DNA from: Megalobrama amblycephala | Taxonomy: Eukaryota > Chordata > Actinopteri > Cypriniformes > Xenocyprididae | Reading direction: 5' to 3' | DNA length: 64,000 bases | NCBI RefSeq assembly: GCF_018812025.1 | Contig: NC_063062.1 | Span: 36,411,228 to 36,475,227, forward strand | Shown here: positions 1-10,515 of the stretch, piece by piece | Numbering within the stretch: the stretch's first letter is position 1 | How the letters are laid out: every line of letters starts with the position of its first letter | Program-made: the position numbers and the translations under genes | The notes under the pieces: generated by a model | Database searches by the model: none | What the model was told of the DNA's origin: nothing | Seen by the model: only the letters and a program-made list of their open reading frames with translations

Positions 1-1225
1 TTTATTCATCAAGGACACATTAAATTGAACAAACGTGACAGTAAAGACATTTATAATGTCATAAAAGATTTCGGTAACACTTTATAATAACTGCACACTA
101 TGAAGCATTAGTTAAGCATTAATTAATAGTTATTTCATCACTTATAAAGCATTAATAGACATTAGTAAGTAGTTTATAAATACAGCTATAATTGCTTTAT
201 TCTTGATTGATAAGCATATCTATAATGAGTTTAATAATTGTATTTTCATACTTTATTAATAATCAATTTATCATTTCTAAATTATAAATTCTAAGTTATT
301 TAGGAGTTGTCAGTAGTTCATTTAGTAAGTGTAAGTAAATGATTAATAAACTATTTAAACATTCATTTATACATCTTATTATTTAGACACATAGTAATAG
401 TTACTTAGTGTGTTAGTAAATGTTTTATTAACACATATTCCTACTGCAATTCATGATTAATTCAGGTAGTTATAAAACATTTAGAAGTGTTTAGTTAACT
501 ATTTTTGTGAGCTCGTCTAAAGTGAGGACTGTTTATGCTTTGTGAAGCTTTTATAAATGAGATTTAAAGGTTCAGTGATCTTCTGCACTGCTGTTCTCTA
601 ATGATTTAAAGTTAGTACCGAGGTAGTTTTGACACTAGGAATATGTTAATAAAGCATTTATTAACACACTGAGTAACTAAATAATAAGATGCATAAATGT
701 ACATTTAAATATTTTATTAATAATTTACTTACACTTCCTAAATGATTTTATTAACCACTGACAACTCCTAAATAACTGGTTTGTGAATAATGTAATACAT
801 AATTTAGAAATCATAAATTGTTCATTAATAAAGTATGAAAATACAATTATTAAACTCATTATAGATATGCTTATAAATCAAGAGCAAAGCATTTATAGCT
901 GTATTTATAAACGGCTTACTAATGTCTATTAATGTTTTATAAATGATGAACTAACTATTTACTAATGCTTAACTAATGCTTCATAGTGTGAGTTATTCTA
1001 AAGTGTTACCAAGATTTCTATTTCAAATAAATCCTGTTTTTTGAACTTTCTATTCATTAAAGTATCCTCTGAACTCTGAACTGAACTGAAGACTGGAGTA
1101 ATGATGCTGAAAATTCAGCTTTGATCACAGCAATAAATTCACATAGACAACAGTAATAATATTACTGTTTTTTACTGTAATTTTGATCATATAAATGCCT
1201 CGGTGAGAACAAGAGACATGATATG
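1..1225. repeat. Old dispersed repeat of the 940-bp palindrome family, split by an insertion
   Basis: Positions 1-72 and 1011-1225 carry blocks also found in the palindromes at 29061 and 38300: 'gacagtaaagacatttataat' type sequence on the left, and on the right the block with ACTGAAGACTGGAGTAATG, GCTGAAAATTCAGCTTTG and a diverged CTTGGTGAGCAGA. The two parts are contiguous in the family and are interrupted here by the 73-1010 element. It is a diverged remnant with no coding capacity. Confidence 0.75.
73..1010. mobile_element. 938-bp foldback DNA transposon with 8-bp target duplication
   Basis: It begins GGTAACACTTTA and ends TAAAGTGTTACC. It is flanked by identical 8-bp direct repeats AAGATTTC (65-72 and 1011-1018). 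The left arm (about 73-446) and right arm (about 633-1010) are long, slightly diverged inverted copies of each other, leaving a loop of about 185 bp. No transposase frame is present. The 8-bp duplication fits the hAT superfamily by established rules, and the long arms make it a foldback type. The empty site is reconstructed from the surrounding older repeat, so this insertion is younger than its host. Confidence 0.88.
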
Positions 1226-3060
1226 GGAATAAACAAATGATCTTTAATTAGAACGGTTTCAGATGCAAATATTGATGTATGTGATTATTTGTGATTAATG
1301 AATTGCCATATCATGTAATTAATCCGATTAAAAGTTTTAATCGTTTGAAAGCTCTAATTAAACAATGAGTAAATCTAAACAGTACCCTCTGGGCAGCACA
1401 AGACACACAATTCTAATTATGCCCAGAAAGTGAGCAACGCAACGATACAACTGCGCTCGCAACCATTAAAATCACTGAAGCTGTCACTGCAAGTTTACAC
1501 AGTTTGAGCCCTGCAGTTCAGCACGAGTTCACCGAGTTCTGGACTCGCAAATGCTCCCCTTAAAATCAACATAGCTGTCTCTGCTGCAGATAAATATCTC
1601 ATTTACACCTCACTATATTGGCTGTTAAACCGACTGCACTGCAAGCGAGCGGCACGACATGTACCGAATCCAAAATAATTCCAAATTACCAATGGTTCAT
1701 TTCTCTTTGGGTCTAAAGCGCCAGGTCATGTTCCGTCAGCACTTAATTTCACGTGCCACCGCGGACTGAAATGAAACATGCAGTAACACACAGTATGTGT
1801 GGATCAGATTGCTTATAACTCCCTCATTAAGGACCAGATGTTATGAATCTTGGTAAACACAGACTATTTTAAACACCTCTGATTGGTCATTACATTTAGG
1901 TGCACGACTGACGTGTCTGTGATTAGATACAAAGCTCATAATTGTTTGCAAAACTCCACAAATTATGATTACGTGGGCAGATTATTGACTAACACAGACA
2001 AACTTTCATGCGGACGACAGTCCATCCAAAGGCACAGCAAATATTCAGATGTTATATGAAAGAAATCTGTGACAGGCAGTGAAGGAAAATGCGCATTTGA
2101 ATATTCCCTATTGAGGGGTATTATTCTTTTTTCCGAAGGAAATATGCTTTCATTAAAGCCAACGGGAGCTGTTGGGTCACATTGGCAAATCGGCACTGCT
2201 TGGCTGCAATTGTGTAAGTCTTGAAATTCAAAAGCTGAAGCAAAATCCCCTTTGAGCACCTCAGGGATTGGAGCTGAGGAGATGAGAAACCTTCAAAAAT
2301 CACTTCATTTGCCATTTCTATCAGAGTCTGACTTCCTGACCTTTGGATAAAAAGGCAGAAACGCTCTCTTGTACACTTATATTCAATTGTCTAATGTGTA
2401 GAGAGTTATTGAATTGCAATCAAAGCATGACATAAAAGTAACGACCGGAACATACAATTTCGTTTCAAGGATGTACTAGCAGCATAGACAATTACGTTGG
2501 GTTAATTAGACAGGATTTTTTCACATATATACTGTTCAAATTCAAGCATTTAAAACAAAGACAAACACAACTATGGGTTCAGTTATATAACTGGTTGCTT
2601 TTCTGGTCGTATTTCCTTCAAACATCCCTGGTTTTCTTTCCCGTCATTAGCTCTGCAGATTGCAAATGAGTCACATCTAAGAAAATGCCAAACTTTCATC
2701 AGACGCAGCTACTGAGCTGAGAAGCGACACTTTACTGCAGTATATCTGCGTAGACACTATGCGCACACATACACACTTGTTCATGGCATTGCTCAACTTC
2801 TCAGGCATGACATCAAGGAATCGCTTCTTATGAAATCTTTCCATTCCGATAAAAGCGAAACGCGCATCCAAATAAGTCCAATCTGGCAACCTGAGCGAAG
2901 GAAGGCGAGTGTATGAGAGGCGCGATCGGCATCAGCGCACTTCTCCATTCCAAACAGGCCTGCTGTCTATGCTTTTTACAACAAGCATGCGTCAGATCTC
3001 TCCCCAAACATGTTGTTAACTTCTCAAACACTCCTCTGTGATTTATATAACATAACATGT
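1226..3060. other. Unassigned mostly single-copy-looking DNA
   Basis: I see no convincing exon, RNA gene or transposon end. Small open frames at 1969-2315 and 2677-3070 (minus strand) resemble nothing I know. Base composition is a little more balanced at 1680-1760 and 2880-3000 than in the surrounding repeats. Confidence 0.4.
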
Positions 3061-3308
3061 AAGTGCACAATATTTATTTTATTGCTTTTACCCAAAGCAG
3101 CTTGAAAATGAGGAATGCAGGTGGATATCACAAAGCATTGTGAAGCAAACATCATACATTACACACAAAACACATTCACAAAGAAACACACTGTCTGATG
3201 CAAGACATTTTACAAGGTATCAGCTTAAAATAATGATTTCTTATATATATATAGCAAGTTAATGTGCCTCAATTTGACCATTTCAGTGGCTCTCACGAAT
3301 GGTATGTT

Positions 3309-3784
3309 CCCAGGTGAAAAAGAAGTGCATTTCTATAATATACTTAAAGTGCTCTATTTTCGTGCACTAATTTTGTACTTAATATACTAAAAAATTCTTC
3401 TTTAGTACTTATTAAGATCATTTTAAGAACATCTAAGTGTACTCAACTGTGCTATTTTGAGACAGCATTAAATATGAACTAAAATGTGCTTTTAATTTAC
3501 TACCTCTGAATTTAAAAAAATGTATTTAGATACCACTTATAGTACATTTGAACCCATAGTGTACCACAAGTGGTAGCTAAATATATTTTTTAAATACAGA
3601 GATAGTATATTAAAAGCACATTTTAGTTCATATTTCATGCTGTCTCAAAATAGCACAGTTGAGTATATTAAATACAATTTAATATACAATATACAACACA
3701 GTTTTAGTATATTAAATACAAAATTAGTGCACGAAAATAGAGGACTTTAAGTATATTATAGAAATGTACTTTTTTTCACCTGGG
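3309..3784. mobile_element. 476-bp palindromic MITE with CCCAGGTGAAAAA ends
   Basis: The left end CCCAGGTGAAAAA and right end TTTTTTCACCTGGG are inverted copies. The palindrome continues inward through matching blocks: AGTGCACGAAAATAGAG on the right is the inverse of CTCTATTTTCGTGCACTA on the left, and TGAACTAAAATGTGCTTTTAAT mirrors ATTAAAAGCACATTTTAG. There is no clear target duplication and no coding frame. Diverged relatives occur near 19010-19309, 20164-20540, 40196-40320 and 41280-41530. Confidence 0.8.
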
Positions 3785-3799
3785 TTGTCTAGTTTTAGT

Positions 3800-4427
3800 G
3801 TTATTTGTTCTTCAGAAATTCAATACGTTATTATTCAGAAATGCAATACGTATCAGCTATGTGCAAAGTGAACCACATTTGGTTTTTGACCATTGAAAAT
3901 GGGTAAAATTCAACAATTTGAACATGGAGTCGCATTGGGATCCCCATATCTGTGAGACTGCACCATATTTGGCCTTAAAAATTAAGATTACATCTAATCC
4001 ATACAATCTAGGCTCTAAAAATGAGAATCTACAAGGATTTAAAGATACCTTTTTGAGTGACAGGCATGCAAACTTTGGAAAAAGAATATTTATGGCACTC
4101 AGACAGGTAAGTTCAATGCAATTAAGCTGATAGAAAAAAATAAGGTACACTAGATTCAACGTTATTTGTTCTTCAGATATTCCTCTTTAAAAGAAGAAAG
4201 TATCAGCTGTATGCAAAGTGACCCACATTTAGTTTTTGACCACTGAAAATGTGTACAATTTACCAATTTATTCACAGAGCCACATTGAGATCTCCATATC
4301 TCTGGAAATGAACCATGTTGGGCATTCGAAATGAAGATACTAAAATGAAAGATTGTTAAGAACTAGAATCTAAAAGGATATTAAAATATCTTTAATGCTT
4401 CTTGAGTTACAGGCATGCAAACTTCGG
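3800..4427. repeat. Divergent tandem duplication (two units)
   Basis: Unit 1 (3800-4078) and unit 2 (4161-4427) share, in the same order, GTTATTTGTTCTTCAGA, TATCAGCT, TGCAAAGTGA, CCACATTT, TTTTTGACCA, CCCATATCT/CTCCATATCT and, near the end, CAGGCATGCAAACTT. Many substitutions and small indels separate them, so the duplication is old. No transposon ends are visible. Confidence 0.7.
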
Positions 4428-4778
4428 GCAAAAAACCCAAGGAGTGCTTTTTGCCATTTCTGAACTGTCACCGTTGGCATATAATGAAACAAAGATAGCA
4501 AAAGTTAACAGATTTTACTAACAGACCTACCAATCTCTGTGTAAAAATTAAATAATGATGCTGCCATCTTTCTAAAGGCATTTTTAAAAGAAATTGGCCC
4601 CAAATCTAAAGTGAAAATTGTCATTTTGACCCCCTCTACAAAACAGTGGATTACTAAGAAAATCTACATCTGTGACATTTAATATTTTGGTTTTTATCAC
4701 TATTTATGTTTGTCTTTCTTCAGAAATGAACAAATATGAACAAAATCAAAAATATGAAACAGAATGACCCTATTCTAA

Positions 4779-4866
4779 ATTATAATAATATTTCATAGTA
4801 TTACTGTTTTTATTGTATTGCTGATCAAATAAATGTAGCCTTGGTGAGCAGATGAGACTTACTCAC
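4779..4866 (+). repeat. Fragment of the 940-bp palindrome family
   Basis: It contains ATAATATTTCATAGTATTACTG and CAAATAAATGTAGCCTTGGT followed by GAGCAGATGAGACTT, matching an arm end of the palindromes at 29061 and 38300. Confidence 0.7.
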
Positions 4867-6001
4867 CCCAAAACAGCACCCAAAGACAAAACAAATGATT
4901 GGTCGCTTCAGACGGTCTCGTCCTGTCTTTGTGGGCCATTCGCATGATTATAATTTATGCCGAGAGTCAAACACCACTATTGAAATGACCCATAATCTCA
5001 GAGGTCCAGTTTATACTGTATCACGTCATGTCATCTGGATCCTCCGAACGTTCATTTGCTGCTAATGAGGTTGTGATAATGGATGTGTAAATGTGTTGGA
5101 AAGACCCCTTATCTATGATGTCAGCCATTTCCCCCTGCTTTCTCATTTCTAACACTTGAGAAGGAAAATCCTAAACGAATTGCATGTTTGATTTGCATGG
5201 AAGCAGCAGCCTCTTTAGATGAGATACGGTTTACATGCAAATAAGGCCGAAGTCAGGCAGGAGTTTGCAGGATTTGTGACCTGAGACACTGAAGCAGCTG
5301 TCCGGTCCACAGTAACAAGCCCTGAGAGATGAAGAAAGATGGGAGGGAGGAGAAATAGCAAGAGATAGATGAGAGAAAGAAATCTGAGAGTGAAGGACAT
5401 TGCTATATCAAACTGCATTTACAGTTTCAAAAGTACAAGTTACAGTTTGAAAGTTGCGTCTGACCACAATCACAAACCCACATCGCTGTGGGCAAAGCCC
5501 TGATTAAATCACAGCGCATTATAATAAACATGCAAACACTCCAAACCCTTTTATACAACAACCTCCCGCCAGAGATCACTTTTTTAATGACTAATTAAGT
5601 CAACAAACACAAGGAGAGCTCCATGACAAACTCACTGGTTTGCTCTTTATCGAAGCTCTTTAGAACTAAATGACACTCCAGATCAGCGGCTCTCAACTGG
5701 TGCAACTCAAAAATGAGTCGCAGGTCGGTTCTGAACGAACAGGAGGGGAGAAAACAGCAACGCTCATACCAATAAATAATCACGTATTTAGGACAGCAAA
5801 ATAAACAGACTTTTAAAAGGGAGGTGAAAATGCTTCCAATATCTTGTTTTGACGTCAACGGCTGTACAGCCAATCAAATGCTACCGTATTTTAGCAGTAC
5901 TTTTAGTAAAATGCCAGGATGATGCCAACATGGGCAGATTATGTGATGTGCCCTCACCTTAATTTTTTTTTATTTTTTTTTTCCTAGCATATTTGTTTGT
6001 T
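4867..6001. other. Unassigned sequence
   Basis: No gene, RNA or transposon terminus was recognised. The part at 5030-5560 has balanced composition and looks single-copy. T-rich runs occur at 5963-5982. Confidence 0.35.
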
Positions 6002-6005
6002 TTAA

Positions 6006-6522
6006 AGGGGACGTATCATGAAAATCTGACTTTTTTCAGTGTTTAAGTGCTATAATCGGGTCCCCGGTGCATCTACCAAACCAAAAAATGTGAAAAAGGA
6101 CAACCCAGTAACTCTGTTTTGTATAGCGGGTCTATGTATAGGGGGCGTCCATACGGGTTTTGCACAAAAGATGAACATGACGGCACATGCTAGTGGATGA
6201 GTTGAATCAACTCCACAGCAACTACATCAATTTATCCACTAACCATTCAGAAACGTCTAAAAGTTGTAACTTCTTCCTGAGTCTCTCCATCAGTGTCGAC
6301 TCCGGTTTGAACAATGTAAGGCTGAACACCGTTACTGACAATCCTCATTTTGGCTGCGTGAGATTCTCCAGCTTTGTTGTTGTTGAGCTGTTAATGCTCC
6401 GCCCTCTTCTGGAAAGGGGGCGGGAGCAGCAGCTCATTTGCATTTAAAGGGACACACACAAAAACGGCATGTGTTTTTGCTCATACCCAAATAGGAGCAA
6501 ATTTGACAAGCTATAATAAATG
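6006..6522 (-). mobile_element. TTAA-type MITE (AGGGGAC end), truncated copy
   Basis: TTAA at 6002-6005 precedes AGGGGACGTATCATG. The interior (GTCATGTTCATCTTTTG inverse, GTGTCGACTCCGGTTTGAAC, CATTTTGGCTGCGTGAG, AGCTCATTTGCATTTAAAGG) matches the complete copy at 35823-36627 in the opposite orientation. The far end is missing: similarity stops near 6522 after ATAATAAATGA. Open frames inside are repeat-derived. Confidence 0.8.
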
Positions 6523-6524
6523 AC

Positions 6525-6737
6525 CTGATCTCACCCCCTAATGTCGTTCCAAACATGTATGACTTTCTTTCTGTCAAACATAAAATATATTTTGTGAAAT
6601 GTTTGTTTTTTGATGACTATCATTCTTAAAAATATCTTATTTTGTGTTGTGTAAATCATAAAGGTTTGTAACAAGATGAAAGTAAGTAAACAATGACAAT
6701 TTTTTTGTTTTGTTTTTTGGGTGAACTATCCCTTTAA
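6525..6737. repeat. Remnant of a MITE ending GGGTGAACTATCCCTTTAA
   Basis: It opens with CTCACCCCCTAATGTCGTTCC and ends with GGGTGAACTATCCCTTTAA. This end resembles the one at about 10310-10327 (GGTGAACTAACCCTTTAA). It abuts the truncated end of the preceding element. Confidence 0.6.
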
Positions 6738-7065
6738 ACCCTCAATAAATATTGGTCTATTTACTGTATATATATATATGTTCCAGTGGGGTAAACACAT
6801 AGTAAACCTACAAAACAGACACATATATTCTCTGAAAACAAGTCTTATAGCAACATTGCACATAAAGAAACTATTTCGGCACAGATTCCCTCTCACCACA
6901 GTTTTAAAGATGTGGGATCGGAGGGGGAAGGGTGTCTGTCTGATACAGTTTATTTCTCTTTAATGGAGTTAAAAGTATCAAAGGTTCTCACAAATGCACG
7001 CTGCAATTCACTACTGCATGCAATAAAGTGCACTAATACATTATACATGGTTTTATGCACTCACA
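6738..7065. other. Unassigned sequence with a short TA microsatellite
   Basis: A short (TA)n run sits near 6766-6780. Nothing else is recognised; the open frames at 6721-7166 show no family signature. Confidence 0.35.
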
Positions 7066-7150
7066 ATACATTTACATTTATGCAGACACTTTTATCCAAA
7101 GCTGCTTACATTGCTTTCAGTTTATGCAACCAAACACATGACCTTGGCAC
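7066..7150 (+). repeat. Short conserved-core repeat fragment (SINE-like)
   Basis: It contains TTTATGCAGACACTTTTATC and CAAAGCTGCTTACATTGC, then ACATGACCTTGGCA. This resembles a core sequence widespread in teleost dispersed repeats (cagac.cttttatccaaag.g.cttaca). A shorter related piece (TTTTACCCAAAGCAGCTTGA) lies at 3087-3106. Family assignment is from memory and uncertain. Confidence 0.5.
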
Positions 7151-7694
7151 CACTCTCTACTCTTAATGTTAGACAAATTAACGGATTGTTTTGTAGCTGT
7201 AATTTAATGCACAAATAAATACATAGCCAACTGCATTTGCAAAATGTTACTTTTTTTGAGACGTTATTAAAGGATGTGACTCAAACAAGCAACATCCCGA
7301 CTTTCTATAAACTAAACTCTTGCATAATCACTAAAATAATTCATTTTCTCTTACAATTAAAAACAACAAATGCTAGCTTTGTTTTCCATCGAGTGCAACA
7401 CATACGTATCTGAACAACTCAAAAATGTGCTTAGTTTTTCATGATCATTTGGCACAAAAACAAATATCAAGTGGCTGAATATTTGTGCACAGCTGGCTGA
7501 TTTTCTGAGTTATTGTGCAAAACACCAGGAAGCTCAAATTTCCAGGTATGAGAGGTAAACAGAATCATTCAGCGCCAAACTCAAGTAGTAATGTTACACC
7601 TGTGGTTTGTTTAAACGAGATAGAGAGATCTGCAGCCTGTTTTCTTTGTCAACTTAAGCTTGTATCGATTACAGTGCTGTATATATGGCGTGTT
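7151..7694. other. Unassigned AT-rich sequence
   Basis: No repeat end or exon recognised. A 78-codon plus-strand open frame (7515-7751) has no recognisable domain and overlaps the more coding-like minus-strand frame described next. Confidence 0.35.
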
Positions 7695-7870
7695 TTAGAT
7701 TTTAGTTGGTATAAAGATGAAATACTGAGCTCTCAACTGGGTTTCCATTAGAGTCAGAGCTCTTCCACACTTTTGCTTTTGCTCTTTCTGTTCTGAGACA
7801 TCCTTTTGTACCATCTCCTTGATAAAGTCCTTCAGCAGGCCTTTCATTTTGCATTAAATTATAGAAAGAC
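7695..7870 (-). other. Candidate small exon or 50-codon open frame (weak)
   Basis: On the minus strand a pyrimidine-rich tract followed by CTAG ends at 7871, a good splice acceptor shape. The next bases carry an in-frame TAA and then an ATG at 7847 with A at -3. Fifty sense codons follow to a TAA at 7695. The peptide starts MKGLLKDFIKEMVQKD and goes on with a Glu/Gln/Lys-rich stretch, which looks like a charged amphipathic helix rather than random AT-rich translation. I recognise no family and see no strong donor site, so this could be a 5' UTR plus start exon, a decayed exon or chance. Confidence 0.2.
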
Positions 7871-7872
7871 CT

Positions 7873-8209
7873 AGACAACAGAATAAAAAGAAAGCAAGAG
7901 GTAAGCGAACATAATCGGGGAACAAAATAAAAAGTGCTTCTGTGTTGAAGTTGGGTCTGGTTAGTGTATTTTGATGGGTGAATTATGTGCCGTTTGTGTC
8001 AGGAATCTAGTGTCGCCTTTGCATTTACTGCTTGATTCCAGCATCTGATATCAAACTACTGCCAACGGAGAGATCAGATGTGTCCAGACTACTGCCAAAT
8101 GAAACTCTAGCAAGAGAGAGACCAGTAATCAAGTACAACAGATCAAACTCAGTAAGCAGAGAACTGTTGAGGCACTGTCTGAATTTATATATCTTTCATT
8201 TGACTGTAC
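7873..8209. other. Unassigned sequence
   Basis: Contains a donor-like AGAGGTAAGC near 7898 on the plus strand with no supporting exon. Nothing else is recognised. Confidence 0.3.
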
Positions 8210-9455
8210 CCAGCTAACAAAAAAAGGTTCTAAGAACACTGAGTTTTATTTCTGAATGCTCTCGGAACGTTCAAAACATCCATATTTTTAAATGTTTAAA
8301 AGCATTTTTGGTTATGCAGACATTAAGAATTTTATCATTCTGCAAACATAATTGGAATGTTACTTTTGAATGTTCTCTGATTGTTCTAAAACAAGTAGCA
8401 ACATTTAAAAATGTTAGATGAACGTCCAATTAAAACATTTCAGAAAAAAGTTTAATGAACAATGTGCAAATACCATATTTGTGCTGACTGTTATTATAGA
8501 CTAGATAACTTTGAACAAGCGTTCTGCTAACATTACTGGAACACTGTAAAAAATGACCGTGATTTTAACAGTAAAAGACTGTAAAAATGCTGCGGTGAAA
8601 AACTGTCAATTGGTTTACAGAAAGTTTCTGTACTATATACGGTGAATAACTGTAATAGATCTAACGGTACATTTAATGTAATTTTACGGTAAAATACCGT
8701 TAAATTCAGTTTTTGGAAGTGAAAAATAACAATTCATTGTAAAATTTACAGTGAAAAACCGTAAATTGACATTCCCACAATTCCCTGCATGACACTTCAC
8801 ATTTGATATATTTTCGTTGAAATAACTCTGTTTCTTCTTAGTTTTTCTCATTTTTTTCTAATCAGTTATGTACATTAGGGTTTTATGTTACATCTAATGT
8901 TGTTAAATTAATGTTTATTGCATTTTTAAAATTTCATGCATGTTACCATGATGGTGTTTAGTGTGTGTGTGAATGACACTGTGTGCACCTTCTATATGTT
9001 AGTGTTGTCCTTCTCAGCTTGTGGAAAAGCTGCTTGTGATGAACTTTGATTCATCATGTGACTCTCATCACTACTGTGTTTGGTGACTGTCAGTGTATTA
9101 TAAAGGTACAAAACAGATATTAGTACTTCATTAGGTTGGTAAATTAACATTATATCAGTTAATGAAATACGTTATTTTACCGTAAATTTTACTGGGATTT
9201 TTTTTACAGTGTGTAACAATGATGTTAATATTACTGAAATCCAATGTTAAATATACATATTTAAAATGTAAAATTCACATGTAACTCCGTAAGTATGTTT
9301 ACGGTTTGATGTCATTTTTACAGTATTGTTCTGGTAACCACAGCTGCCGGTATTTTTCCGTAGAAACAACAGGATTTTTTTTACAGTGAAGAACGTTTGC
9401 TCATAACTTTGAAAGAACCTTGCCAGAACGTCTCAGAACATTCCCTGTTAGCTGG
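8210..9455. mobile_element. Composite MITE with CCAGCTAACA / TGTTAGCTGG ends
   Basis: The left end CCAGCTAACA (8210) and right end TGTTAGCTGG (9455) are inverted. Both flanking parts carry the same kind of motif (GGTTCTAAGAAC; CAGAACGTCTCAGAACATTC). The outer element is interrupted by a CACTG-ended insertion (8542-9388). No target duplication is clear. Confidence 0.72.
8542..9388. mobile_element. CACTGTAAA-ended element nested in the 8210-9455 MITE
   Basis: It begins CACTGTAAAAAA and ends TTTTTTTTACAGTG, with many internal ACGGTAAA/TTTACCGT/TTACAGTA motifs. A second terminus-like TTTTTTTTACAGTG lies at 9198-9211, so the insertion may be composite. CACTG...CAGTG ends suggest a CACTA/EnSpm-like non-autonomous element. 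It is flanked by AA on both sides; a 3-bp duplication is not clean. Confidence 0.65.
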
Positions 9456-9458
9456 CTG

Positions 9459-10515
9459 CTCTGTAAACCCTAATGCTCAAAATAATTAAGTGGTTTAGTA
9501 GGATAAACTTAAATTAAACAAATTAGTTCAATCAAATCAACTTTTTTGAGTATATAGAACTTTATTTTTCTTTTGAGTTCATGAAACTGACACATTTTAA
9601 ATAATCAAAATTGTTTTATTGTTTGGAGTTTTATGAACCTGTTTCTTTTAATTTAGACAAACTTAAAATTCACTAAAACTGGGCTGAGATTTCTATTTCC
9701 CAGCATGCTTTGCTATGACACTCGAAAGGGAGAGTAAATACTACAATTAAGTGTTATATCATGATTTTTTGTGCAAGATTAATGTTAAGTGGGAGATTTA
9801 GTAGAGTTTTAAGTGGGAGATTTAGTAGAGTTTAATGTTTTGCAATACTAATTTAGAAGAGATTCTGTTGTTCTTGTTGTTGTTCGGAGCGTGTATCAAA
9901 TTGCCAAAGTCATGTGATTTCACGCGTTACATCATAAGTGTTTCGCAATTTCAATGGTTCACATGACTTTGGCAGTTTGATACACGCTCTGAACCGCTGA
10001 TTTGAAACAAAAGATTCGTAAAGCCTTATGAAGCAGTGTCTTGAAATTGGCCATAGATATTGTTGAATAAAGTCGTTATTTTGTTTTTTGGTGCACAAAA
10101 AGTATTCTCGTCGCTTCATAACATTAAGGTTGAACCACTATAGTTACATGAACTGTTTTAAATATAACTTTAGTAGCTTTCTGGCCATTTGAAAGTGTAA
10201 ATTAACTCACTGAGCCATCGGATTTGATCAAAAATATCTTCATTTGTGTTCTGAAGATGTGTGTGGAACGACATGAGGGAGAGTAATTAATGACAGAATT
10301 TTCATTTTTGGGTGAACTAACCCTTTAAATGCATGAGCTAGCTTAATTAAATATTTCAAGTTAAGAGCAATTAACATGTATGAGTACAAAATAAAAATCT
10401 GCCAGTTCTGATTACCTAAACTTTGAATTAAATAAATAAAAAACATAAATAAAAAAATATGTAACTGATTGCCTCAAATTTTTGGAGTTTTGACAACTTC
10501 TTTGGGTTTACAGTG
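9459..10515. mobile_element. Composite element with CTCTGTAAACCC / GGGTTTACAGTG ends
   Basis: The left CTCTGTAAACCC (9459) pairs with the right GGGTTTACAGTG (10515), and nearby blocks match in inverted order (GCTCAAAATAATTAAG; GGAGTTTTGACAACTT). Its first base lies four bases past the end of the previous element. A separate MITE with a TTAA end is nested at about 9885-10326. Confidence 0.65.
9885..10326 (+). mobile_element. Nested MITE ending GGTGAACTAACCCTTTAA
   Basis: A foldback at its left side pairs GAGCGTGTATCAAATTGCC (9887-9905) with GGCAGTTTGATACACGCTCT (9971-9990). The interior has GGTTGAACCACTATAGTTAC and GTGTGGAACGACATGAGGG. The right end TTGGGTGAACTAACCC meets TTTAA at 10321-10326. 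This is a familiar cyprinid dispersed repeat; no coding capacity. The left boundary is approximate. Confidence 0.7.

Noticed and set aside
7066..7150. tRNA gene
   Set aside because: The conserved core is a dispersed-repeat fragment; there is no cloverleaf or A/B-box pair here or elsewhere in the window.
7898..7908. Donor-like AGAGGTAAGC on the plus strand
   Set aside because: No plausible plus-strand exon ends there.
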